Notes under the pieces: generated by a model
What the model was told of the DNA's origin: nothing
What the model saw: the letters and a program-made list of their open reading frames with translations, nothing else
The model's database searches: none
Source of the DNA: an uncultured Clostridia bacterium
Lineage (GTDB): Bacteria > Bacillota > Clostridia > TANB77 > CAG-508
Assembly (NCBI GenBank): GCA_934169535.1
Contig: CAKPOC010000048.1
Coordinates: 1-7,838, forward strand
Length of the DNA stretch: 7,838 bases
Direction of reading: 5' to 3'
Part shown: in pieces, positions 1-5,316 of the stretch
Numbering within the stretch: the stretch's first letter is position 1
How the letters are laid out: every line of letters begins with the position of its first letter
Translations under genes and position numbers: made by a program

Positions 1-66
1 GTTATATACACAAACAATAAAACAATTTATGCAAATTCTGATAGCAATTTTAGAAGTTTGCAATAG
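1..66 (+). CDS. Possible 3' end of an unrecognised gene (partial)
   Basis: The first reading frame is open from base 1 to a TAG at 64-66 and gives 21 residues ending NSDSNFRSLQ, with ordinary protein-like composition. It would converge on the DUF4116 gene. The hairpin at 72-120 has an A-run before and a T-run after, so it could terminate both strands, which fits a plus-strand gene ending here. Against the call, 21 codons is too short to prove coding and a second frame is also open across this stretch. No family can be assigned. Confidence 0.3.
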   Translation, partial: VIYTNNKTIYANSDSNFRSLQ

Positions 67-71
67 TAAAA

Positions 72-120
72 AAATACCCCAAAATTGTTAAATTTTTATC
101 TAACAATTTGGGATATTTTT
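72..120 (-). terminator. Intrinsic terminator, probably two-way, ending the pgsA-ligA-DUF4116 operon
   Basis: Arms 82-90 and 101-109 are perfect 9-bp complements. The stem continues with CCC pairing GGG (110-112) after one bulged A, around a 10-base loop. Read on the minus strand it is followed by a run of Ts (complement of 68-74). On the plus strand it is followed by ATATTTTT. The DUF4116 stop codon (119-121) lies at the edge of the structure. The core resembles the hairpin at 3437-3471. Confidence 0.8.
77..112. repeat. Copy 1 of a dispersed intergenic hairpin repeat
   Basis: About 36 bases, CCC plus an A/T stem, an A-A-T5-A-T-C loop, then the complementary arm and GGG. It aligns with 3437-3471 over nearly its full length. 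One stem pair differs in a compensatory way (G-C here, A-T there), and the loop differs only by two inserted bases in the other copy. In this window both copies lie just beyond the 3' end of a minus-strand gene. Confidence 0.55.
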
Positions 121-640
121 ATTCTGGATTTACTATTTGTTGTATTTCTGGATCATTTCTTAGTTCCGGTACAATAAAATCATATGCTCTCTTATCCTGC
201 TTTATTGCAGTTATTGCAATAGTCTTGTCTGAGCGCAAGCGCTTACTTGCATATTTTACAATCAGCCCTTTATTTGTTACTGCTTCTAGCACAACGTCAT
301 AGTCATCTCTTAATTCCTTACTTACATAGTATAAAATTTGGCCATCTGTTTTTGCAGCTTTTAATGCAAGCTCCTTATCTTTTTTTAGCTTTTCAGAGGC
401 ATAACATAATACCCAGCCTTTTTTTTCAACAGCCTGCATCACAATTTCTCTATCAGCTTTTAAGTCATCTGACGCGAATTCCAATGCTCCACCATCTTTC
501 GTAACAGCTGCCATTACCACTTCTTTATCTGTTTTTAATCTATCTGAGGCTCCATCTAATAGCATTCCATCTTCCTTAACCGCTTCTAGCACAAACTCTT
601 TATCATCTGCCTGCTTTCTTACGTCTTCTAAAGTCTTCAT
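119..640 (-). CDS. DUF4116 repeat protein
   Basis: A 173-residue protein made almost entirely of a 25-residue repeat. Copies begin at residues 13, 38, 63, 88, 113 and 138, and a seventh begins at 163 and is cut short. The repeat reads roughly D-K-E-x-V-x-x-A-V-x-x-D-G-x-x-L-x-Y-A-S-x-x-L-K-x. This is the signature of DUF4116 (PF13475), an alpha-helical family of unknown function usually found in tandem arrays. There is no signal peptide or membrane segment, so it is probably cytoplasmic. It is the last gene of an operon behind ligA: the weak ribosome binding site TAAGGTG overlaps the ligA stop codon, suggesting translational coupling. Its codons look somewhat less AT-rich than those of ligA, which may point to a separate origin. 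The family call is firm; the role is unknown. Confidence 0.88.
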   Translation of the reverse strand: MKTLEDVRKQADDKEFVLEAVKEDGMLLDGASDRLKTDKEVVMAAVTKDGGALEFASDDLKADREIVMQAVEKKGWVLCYASEKLKKDKELALKAAKTDGQILYYVSKELRDDYDVVLEAVTNKGLIVKYASKRLRSDKTIAITAIKQDKRAYDFIVPELRNDPEIQQIVNPE

Positions 641-655
641 TTATTTTTCAACACC

Positions 656-2659
656 TTACTTTATCATATCATTAAACTCATTTTCAGAAATTATTGTAAT
701 TCCTAGGTCTTGAGCTTTTGTAAGTTTTGATCCAGCCTCTTCACCTGCTAAAACATATGTCGTTTTTTTAGATACAGAGCCTGAAACTTTTCCTCCAAAT
801 TTTTCTATAATATTTGCAGCTTCATCTCTTGTAAAGTTTTCTAGAGATCCTGTAAGGACAAAAGTTTTTCCTTCAAATCTGTTATCATAATTTTCGTCAT
901 CTTCATTTTTTAAAACTTGCATATTTACTCCAGAAGCCTCTAGCCTTTTTAGTAAATCTATTGTTTGTTCTTGCTTAAAAAATGAGTAAATACTGTTTGC
1001 AGTAATTAAACCAACATCATTTAGAACAGCAAGTTCTTCAACTTTAGCATTTTTTATTTTTTCTATACTGTCATAATATTTTGTTAATCCTTTTGCAGAT
1101 TTTACACCTACATGTGGTATTCCAAGGCCTGTAAGTAATTTGTATAAGTCATTTTGCTTGCTATTTTGTATTGAATTAATTAAATTTTGAGCAAATTTTT
1201 TGCCATTCTTTTTTAGTGTTGCAACTTCTTCTAAAGTTAAGCTATATATGTCTGCAATATTTTTTATTAATCCTTTATCTATTAATTGCTCTATTATTTT
1301 TATTCCAAGTCCATCTATGTCCATTGCCTCTTTTGAAACAAAGTGTACCATATTCTGAAGTATTTTTGCAGGGCACTCTATTCCTGTACATCTTGCTACT
1401 GCTTCTCCTTCTTCCCTTACAACTGGTGCTCCACATACTGGACACGTTGTTGGCATATGAAATTCTTTTTCTTTGCCAGTTCTATTTTTCTTTATAACAT
1501 CTACTACCTCTGGAATTACATCACCTTGTTTTTGAATTACTACAGTGTCTCCCACTCTTAAATCTTTTTCTTTAACAAAATCTTCATTATGAAGAGTAGT
1601 TTTAGAAATTGTTGAACCTGCAACTTTAACTGGCTCTAGTATAGCAAGTGGTGTTACAGCTCCTGTTCTTCCTACTTGGCAAACTATATCTAGCAATTTT
1701 GTTTCTTTTTTCTCTGGTGGATATTTGTAAGCTATCGCCCATTTAGGAACCTTATATGTGTTTCCTAAAATTTCGCGAAGCTTTAAATTATCTACTTTTA
1801 TAACAGCTCCATCTATTCCAAATGAAAGTTTTTCTCTTTCATCTCCTATTTTTTTAATTGCTTCTATTGCTTCTTCTATGTCGTTGCATAAAATTCTTTC
1901 TGGAACAACATTAAATCCTTGTTCTTCCAAAAAGTTTAATTCATCATAGTGAGAATTAAAATCAGTGTCAAATTTTTGCACATTAAATATAAATATATCC
2001 AGAGGTCTTTGAGCTGTAATTTTCGAGTCTAACTGTCTTAAAGAACCTGCTGCTGCATTTCTTGCATTTGCAAAAAGAGGTTTTCCTAAAATCTCTCTTT
2101 CTTCGTTCATTTGTTCAAAAGGCTTGCTTCCTATAAATACTTCGCCACGAACCGTTATATTAATAGGCTTTTCTAGTTTTTTAGGAATATTTTTTATTGT
2201 TTTTAAATTTTCTGTTACGTCTTCTCCAACTCGTCCATTTCCTCTTGTGGCACCTTGAACAAACACTCCGTTTTCATATTTTAAACTTGTTGATAATCCA
2301 TCAATTTTAGTTTCTACTACATATTTTAGTTCTTGGTTTTCTTCTTCTGCTACAGTTCTCACCCTTTGGTCAAATTCATATAATTCATCAAATGAAAATA
2401 TATCTTGAAGACTTAAAAGAGGAACTTCATGTGTAACTTCCTTAAAACCTTCCTTTACATGTCCTCCTACTTTTTGAGTTAGCGAATCCTTGCTTTTTAG
2501 CTCTGGAAATTCTTTTTCCAAAGCTTTTAATTTATTCATTTGCATATCATATTCATAATCAGATATTGCCGGATTATCTTCATCGTAATACAATTTTGCA
2601 TAATATTCTAATTTTTCCCTAAGTTCTTTTACTTGAATTTTAGCCTCTTCAATGTTCAT
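656..2659 (-). CDS. ligA: NAD-dependent DNA ligase LigA
   Basis: Seals nicks in duplex DNA using NAD+ as AMP donor, in lagging-strand replication and repair. At 667 residues it has the normal family length and all domains. Domain Ia with the NMN-binding Tyr/Asp pattern is at about 1-70. The adenylation domain carries the nucleophile Lys118 in ETKIDG (the usual form is E-P-K-x-D-G), followed by TRGNGRVGEDVT, FANARNAAAGSLRQ (196-209), DGAVIKV (283-289) and YKYPP (311-315). The OB-fold contains VGRTGAVTP. A four-Cys zinc site is at C406, C409, C424 and C429, then helix-hairpin-helix repeats (about 444-580) and a C-terminal BRCT domain (about 594-667). The start ATG follows an AGAGAG-type ribosome binding site about 8 bases upstream and lies 18 bases after the pgsA stop, so the two are co-transcribed. 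Pairing with pgsA is not the usual ligA context (pcrA, gatCAB). Confidence 0.98.
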   Translation of the reverse strand: MNIEEAKIQVKELREKLEYYAKLYYDEDNPAISDYEYDMQMNKLKALEKEFPELKSKDSLTQKVGGHVKEGFKEVTHEVPLLSLQDIFSFDELYEFDQRVRTVAEEENQELKYVVETKIDGLSTSLKYENGVFVQGATRGNGRVGEDVTENLKTIKNIPKKLEKPINITVRGEVFIGSKPFEQMNEEREILGKPLFANARNAAAGSLRQLDSKITAQRPLDIFIFNVQKFDTDFNSHYDELNFLEEQGFNVVPERILCNDIEEAIEAIKKIGDEREKLSFGIDGAVIKVDNLKLREILGNTYKVPKWAIAYKYPPEKKETKLLDIVCQVGRTGAVTPLAILEPVKVAGSTISKTTLHNEDFVKEKDLRVGDTVVIQKQGDVIPEVVDVIKKNRTGKEKEFHMPTTCPVCGAPVVREEGEAVARCTGIECPAKILQNMVHFVSKEAMDIDGLGIKIIEQLIDKGLIKNIADIYSLTLEEVATLKKNGKKFAQNLINSIQNSKQNDLYKLLTGLGIPHVGVKSAKGLTKYYDSIEKIKNAKVEELAVLNDVGLITANSIYSFFKQEQTIDLLKRLEASGVNMQVLKNEDDENYDNRFEGKTFVLTGSLENFTRDEAANIIEKFGGKVSGSVSKKTTYVLAGEEAGSKLTKAQDLGITIISENEFNDMIK

Positions 2660-2677
2660 TTGTCATTCTCTCTTTTC

Positions 2678-3316
2678 TTAACAATCTTTTAATAAATCTT
2701 TTCCACCTTTTAAATATTCATACCCAGAAAATATTGTTGCAACAACAGCTATAGTTAGCATTATACTTGCTAAAATGTTTATTATAAAGTCACCTGTAGT
2801 CATGTAAACTTTTGAGCTTTCCATTATAGCTTCCACTTTTGAGGCTGTTCTATGTATAAATGCAAAATATGGTTGTGTTGTTATAAACATTAAAATTATT
2901 GCTATCATTTGGCTTACTGTTTTTAATTTGCCCCACATATTTGCAGCAATTACCTTGCCTTCATTTTGAACTGCAATTAGTCTATATCCTGATACTGCAA
3001 ATTCTCTAAATATTATTACAATTGGAATCCATGCAGGAACCTTTCCCATTTCTACAAACATTATAAGTGCAGCCACTACTAATATTTTGTCGGCTATTGG
3101 ATCTAAAAATTTTCCGAACGTTGTTATTTTATTTGTTTTTCTTGCAATCGTTCCATCTAGCTTGTCTGTTATTGACGCTATAATAAAAATGATGTCTAAT
3201 ATTATCATTTTCATTGGTACTCCCGCAAATTCTCCTGGAATGTTTAAAAATGAAATTATGACCATTATTGGTACTAATAAAATTCTAATTACTGTTAATT
3301 TATTTGGTAAATTCAT
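2678..3316 (-). CDS. pgsA: CDP-diacylglycerol--glycerol-3-phosphate 3-phosphatidyltransferase PgsA
   Basis: Integral membrane enzyme that makes phosphatidylglycerol phosphate from CDP-diacylglycerol and glycerol 3-phosphate, the committed step to phosphatidylglycerol and cardiolipin. The 212 residues contain the full CDP-alcohol phosphotransferase signature: D51, D54, G55, A58, R59, G68, D72 and D76, spaced as D-x2-DG-x2-AR-x8-G-x3-D-x3-D. Hydrophobic segments lie at about 8-25, 35-49, 77-90, 96-110, 134-147 and 176-198. The N-terminus MNLPNKLTVIRI matches other Firmicute PgsA proteins and fixes the ATG at 3314-3316. An in-frame TAA just upstream rules out an earlier start. The best ribosome binding site, AAGGAGA, is 26 bases from this ATG and is separated from it by a hairpin (see 3328-3343). 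The family also includes other CDP-alcohol transferases, but overall similarity favours PgsA. Confidence 0.94.
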   Translation of the reverse strand: MNLPNKLTVIRILLVPIMVIISFLNIPGEFAGVPMKMIILDIIFIIASITDKLDGTIARKTNKITTFGKFLDPIADKILVVAALIMFVEMGKVPAWIPIVIIFREFAVSGYRLIAVQNEGKVIAANMWGKLKTVSQMIAIILMFITTQPYFAFIHRTASKVEAIMESSKVYMTTGDFIINILASIMLTIAVVATIFSGYEYLKGGKDLLKDC

Positions 3317-3327
3317 ATGTGCTTTTC

Positions 3328-3350
3328 GTCTTTAAAAAAAGACTCTCCTT
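3328..3350 (-). promoter_or_regulatory. pgsA ribosome binding site with an intervening hairpin
   Basis: On the minus strand the strong Shine-Dalgarno AAGGAGA (3344-3350) is followed directly by the perfect inverted repeat GTCTTT-TTTT-AAAGAC (3328-3343), then 11 bases, then the pgsA ATG. No good Shine-Dalgarno lies nearer. If the hairpin forms, the effective spacing drops from 26-27 to about 11 bases, which is workable. This is inference from sequence only. Confidence 0.5.
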
Positions 3351-3368
3351 CCTTTTTTATCTTTGCAT

Positions 3369-3397
3369 ATTTTATAACAAAATTTATAAAATGTACA
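3369..3397 (-). promoter_or_regulatory. Candidate sigma-A promoter for pgsA-ligA-DUF4116
   Basis: Read on the minus strand, TGTACA (3392-3397, four of six consensus bases) is separated by exactly 17 bases from TAAAAT (3369-3374, five of six). It sits between the rpoZ-gmk terminator and the pgsA start, where an operon promoter is expected. Such matches occur by chance in AT-rich DNA, so support is moderate. Confidence 0.5.
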
Positions 3398-3412
3398 TAT
3401 TAAAAAAGAAAA

Positions 3413-3495
3413 AAAGCAAGTTATTTGTAAAGTGAACCCAAATTATTAAACTTTTTAGTCTAATAATTTGGTACACTTAAGTTTAAACTTGCTTT
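3413..3495 (-). terminator. Long nested hairpin terminator ending rpoZ-gmk
   Basis: Three nested complementary segments form one long imperfect stem. The outer arms 3413-3422 and 3486-3495 pair over 10 bp, a short 5-bp helix follows (3430-3434 with 3474-3478), and the inner arms 3438-3448 and 3461-3471 pair over 11 bp around a 12-base loop. On the minus strand the structure is followed by a T-rich tract (complement of 3401-3415). The gmk stop codon (3494-3496) lies within the outer arm. The inner hairpin is related to the one at 77-112. The size is unusual for a simple terminator. Confidence 0.75.
3437..3471. repeat. Copy 2 of the dispersed intergenic hairpin repeat
   Basis: The core stem 3438-3448 with 3461-3471 and its loop align with 77-112. 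The loop is the same as in copy 1 except for an added C and G, which could pair with each other. Here the core is extended by an outer stem into a longer structure. Copies 1 and 2 also share an 11-base match, ATTCTGGATTT (121-131 and 3499-3509), in the adjoining gene ends, which could be coincidence. Confidence 0.55.
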
Positions 3496-4069
3496 AAAAT
3501 TCTGGATTTTTTAAATTTTCCTCGTATTTTATTATTGTTGTTATTATTTGTATTGTTTTTTCTAAATCGTAGTTTTTTATTACATAATCATATAACCCAA
3601 TTTTAGATTCTTCATAATCAAATCTGTTTAATCTAAGTTGTAACTCTTTTGGTGTCATCTCTGGATTTCTTTCGGTTAATCTTCTATACAATTCATTTTT
3701 TGTAACACGTAAAAAAATTGTTATTATTTTTGTATCGTGGCCTAATAGTTTTATTAAATTTTCTGTTCCATTTACATCAATATCTTTTATTATTATTCTT
3801 CCACTTGAAATTTTTTCATTTAACAATTTTTTTGAAGTTCCATAATAATGGTCATGATGTATATCAAATTCGTATAAATCACCTTTGCTAATTAATTCTT
3901 CAAACTCCTTAGTACTTATAAAATTATAAACATCCCCATTTATTTCACCTTTTCTTGGTTCCCTATCAGTATATGATGGTAATGATACTATGTTTTCATT
4001 TCTAGCAATTAACGCTTTTTTTATTGTATCCTTACCAGCACCTGAAACTCCTGATAATAATACTAACAT
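3494..4069 (-). CDS. gmk: Guanylate kinase, divergent
   Basis: Phosphorylates GMP to GDP with ATP in the cytoplasm; essential for guanine nucleotide and (p)ppGpp metabolism. Visible features are a P-loop GVSGAGKDT (7-15), the GMP-binding S-x-T-x-R-x-P-R segment (S-Y-T-D-R-E-P-R), GE-x-x-G-D-x-Y-x-F, a YYGTS motif preceded by the expected Glu eight residues earlier, and KDIDVNG in place of the usual LDIDxQG. The lid region carries RRLTER. The length, 191 residues, is slightly short. Oddities are Asp after the P-loop Lys where Gly or Ser is usual, Val for Pro in the P-loop, TDR for TTR, and HHDH before YYGT. PhnN (ribose 1,5-bisphosphokinase) has a GKDS P-loop, but PhnN lacks the R-x-P-R GMP site that is present here, so Gmk is preferred. 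The start overlaps the rpoZ end by 7 bases and has AAAGG upstream. Confidence 0.9.
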   Translation of the reverse strand: MLVLLSGVSGAGKDTIKKALIARNENIVSLPSYTDREPRKGEINGDVYNFISTKEFEELISKGDLYEFDIHHDHYYGTSKKLLNEKISSGRIIIKDIDVNGTENLIKLLGHDTKIITIFLRVTKNELYRRLTERNPEMTPKELQLRLNRFDYEESKIGLYDYVIKNYDLEKTIQIITTIIKYEENLKNPEF

Positions 4070-4251
4070 ACTTTTACCTTTCCATCTTCTATTTCGTCTG
4101 CTGCAATTGAAACTGCTGCAACATCATCTGTTTTTGTAAGCACTTCTTCTCCACTTGCTATTTGTCTAGCTCTTTTTGCTGTAGCTATTACTAAAATGTA
4201 TCTGTTATCCACCTTTTCTAAAAGTTCTGCTACTGTTGGTTTTACCATCAT
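4063..4251 (-). CDS. rpoZ: RNA polymerase omega subunit
   Basis: A small subunit that helps assemble and stabilise RNA polymerase by holding the beta-prime subunit. The 62-residue product has the family's conserved N-terminal block, N-R-Y-x-L-V-I-A-T-A-K-R-A-R-Q-I, and the following A-x-x-E-I-x-x-G-K motif near the C-terminus. Two adjacent ATGs are possible (4249-4251 and 4246-4248). The first is 9 bases from the AGAGGT ribosome binding site and is preferred. The gene stops inside the gmk start region (ATGTTAG overlap), so translation of gmk is probably coupled to it. The order rpoZ then gmk is the reverse of the usual gmk-rpoZ order in Bacillus and E. coli. The N-terminus and overall size are at the short end for the family. 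Confidence 0.93.
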   Translation of the reverse strand: MMVKPTVAELLEKVDNRYILVIATAKRARQIASGEEVLTKTDDVAAVSIAADEIEDGKVKVC

Positions 4252-4284
4252 AATACAATTACCTCTTTTCCTAATATACTTTAT

Positions 4285-4313
4285 ATTTTAGCACAAATTT
4301 GTACTATAGTCCA
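4285..4313 (-). promoter_or_regulatory. Promoter of rpoZ-gmk
   Basis: On the minus strand, TGGACT (4308-4313, four of six) is followed by 17 bases and TAAAAT (4285-4290, five of six), with a TGC extended -10 element. It lies about 35 bases from the rpoZ start and is divergent from the perfect promoter at 4342-4370. Confidence 0.7.
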
Positions 4314-4341
4314 GTGAAATGTAAAAATTTCCACAAAAAGC

Positions 4342-4370
4342 TTGACATAATATGCCAATAGTATTATAAT
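4342..4370 (+). promoter_or_regulatory. Perfect consensus sigma-A promoter
   Basis: TTGACA (4342-4347), a 17-base spacer, then TATAAT (4365-4370): both hexamers and the spacing match the housekeeping consensus exactly. A-rich tracts at about 4318-4340 could act as an UP element. No coding gene follows within 350 bases; the transcript would start near 4377 and run into the structured region ending at 4590. Promoters this strong usually serve abundant stable RNAs. Confidence 0.88.
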
Positions 4371-4376
4371 AAATAT

Positions 4377-4590
4377 TGTACACAGGTTTTCTTATGAAAA
4401 TTTGTTGCACTAATTAAGATGTTTGCTTTTTTATTTTAATTTTACCAGTAAATGTCTTAATTATTAGAAAAATAATACTTTGCATATAAATATATGCAGC
4501 AATTGGGTCTACACCATTGGTTCTTCTTTTAATTCGTTCAGTTTAAGTATTATTTTTCTTACCCCTAGCATATTTGCTGGGGGATTTTTT
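4377..4590 (+). ncRNA. Unassigned structured small RNA
   Basis: About 214 bases between a perfect promoter and an intrinsic terminator, with little coding potential. Helices seen are: (1) 4384-4391 with 4396-4403, 8 bp including two G-U pairs; (2) 4411-4427 with 4447-4463, 17 bp including G-U pairs; (3) 4466-4480 with 4545-4559, a perfect 15 bp that encloses a palindromic hairpin (4481-4498) and a bulged hairpin (4500-4519); (4) the terminator. Helix 3 with its two inner hairpins makes a multi-branched element. It does not show the features I would expect of tmRNA, SRP RNA, RNase P or a T-box, nor the single rod with a central bubble of 6S RNA. It could be a trans-acting small RNA, or a riboswitch or attenuator ahead of the gene at 4732, although that gene has its own promoter after the terminator. 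Boundaries are inferred from the promoter and terminator. Confidence 0.65.
4562..4590 (+). terminator. Strong intrinsic terminator of the small RNA
   Basis: Arms 4562-4570 and 4575-4583 pair over 9 bp, including four G-C pairs at the base and one G-U, around the tetraloop TATT. An A and then six Ts (4585-4590) follow. It is the most GC-rich hairpin in the window. Confidence 0.9.
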
Positions 4591-4591
4591 A

Positions 4592-4621
4592 TTGACACAT
4601 GGCCATTTATAGTGTTATACT
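4592..4621 (+). promoter_or_regulatory. Promoter of the acidic protein gene
   Basis: TTGACA (4592-4597), an 18-base spacer, then TATACT (4616-4621, five of six). Transcription would start near 4628 and give a leader of about 100 bases. It begins right after the small RNA terminator, so the downstream gene can be expressed independently. The leader holds a weak 7-bp hairpin (4632-4638 with 4644-4650) and a GGGAGGG stretch (4657-4663) that is not placed before any long reading frame. Confidence 0.65.
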
Positions 4622-4731
4622 TATAGAATATAAATGAAATTTTTTCATTTTAGAAAGGGAGGGCTTTTACTATATATTATCGGTAGAGTTATGTATTTGT
4701 AGTCGTTTATTTATTTTAGGAGGATTATTTT

Positions 4732-5262
4732 ATGAAATTTAATTATTCTCAAGAGCAGCTTCAAGCAACTGCCGACGACATCGAGAGCATTGTTAACATG
4801 TATGGTTATTTTCAAAAAATTCTAGGTGGTTCTTTTGATCCATTTTTGTCAGATGATTTCTGCTCGGAAATTGCTGACAGGCTTTTAGACAAAGGCATTA
4901 GCACTATAAATCTTTCGCGGATTTCACTTGTTTTCTTGCCTGTAGATATTTCAGAAGATGCTAAATCAGAGTGTATTATTGGATGTCAATTAGGTCAGCT
5001 TATGCTTTCTACTCACACATCATTTAACACCATATTAGAACAACGTTTTAGCAAAAAAGTAAACATCGAACATTTTTATGACTCAATTTATGAAAATATA
5101 AATAATGAAGCCTACAAAAATATTTATGCCGACGCATATGATGATATTTTAGCTTTAGCTTATATGTGTGCTAATAACTATGATGAGGAAAATGATGAAT
5201 ATGATGATGACTTTGATGATTATGAGTCAAGTAAAAAAACGAAACCTAAACCTTTATCTTAA
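4732..5262 (+). CDS. Hypothetical acidic protein
   Basis: A 176-residue protein that I do not recognise. The ATG follows an ideal AGGAGG (4718-4723) with 8 bases between. There is no signal peptide or membrane segment, so it is probably cytoplasmic. The first 150 or so residues look globular and mainly helical, with scattered Cys (C64 region, C81, C86 and one near 147). The tail from about 148 is strongly acidic (runs of Asp, Glu and Tyr), followed by a short basic end, S-K-K-T-K-P-K-P. Codon choice, especially near the start (GCC GAC GAC ATC GAG AGC), is less AT-biased than in the flanking housekeeping genes, which may mean it was acquired. It is a single-gene unit with its own promoter and terminator, next to the structured RNA; a functional link between the two is possible but unproven. 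Confidence 0.88.
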   Translation: MKFNYSQEQLQATADDIESIVNMYGYFQKILGGSFDPFLSDDFCSEIADRLLDKGISTINLSRISLVFLPVDISEDAKSECIIGCQLGQLMLSTHTSFNTILEQRFSKKVNIEHFYDSIYENINNEAYKNIYADAYDDILALAYMCANNYDEENDEYDDDFDDYESSKKTKPKPLS

Positions 5263-5284
5263 ACTTACATAGCTCTCAGCTCCC

Positions 5285-5316
5285 AAAAAACAGCCACAAA
5301 ATGTGACTGTTTTTTT
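5285..5316. terminator. Two-way intrinsic terminator between convergent genes
   Basis: ACAG-C-CACA / TGTG-A-CTGT forms two 4-bp helices separated by a C-A mismatch (5290-5310). It has an A6 run before it and a T8 run (5310-5317) after it. It therefore reads as a terminator for the acidic protein gene on the plus strand and, through the A-run complement, for the H1-like membrane protein gene on the minus strand, whose stop codon is at 5315-5317. Confidence 0.85.

Noticed and set aside
1216..1561. Plus-strand reading frames of 72-93 codons inside ligA
   Set aside because: They are antisense to a gene with complete LigA motifs, give Leu/Phe/Cys-rich nonsense composition and lack ribosome binding sites.
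3087..3335. Plus-strand frame of 82 codons opposite pgsA
   Set aside because: Antisense to the complete CDP-alcohol transferase motif, with no ribosome binding site or promoter.
3494..4069. PhnN-type ribose 1,5-bisphosphokinase in place of guanylate kinase
   Set aside because: The GKDT P-loop is PhnN-like, but the GMP-binding R-x-P-R segment, the conserved Glu and YYGT are present, and the neighbour is rpoZ.
4561..4564. Anti-terminator pairing of GGGT (4505-4508) with the terminator 5' arm
   Set aside because: Only 4 bp are complementary with no extension, too weak to propose a switch.
4377..4590. 6S RNA, tmRNA, SRP RNA, RNase P or T-box leader
   Set aside because: The ends do not pair into a 6S rod with a central bubble. 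There is no tRNA-like CCA end, no SRP GNRA apical hairpin of the usual kind, no recognised RNase P core and no T-box AGGGTGG-type sequence. A search could overturn this.
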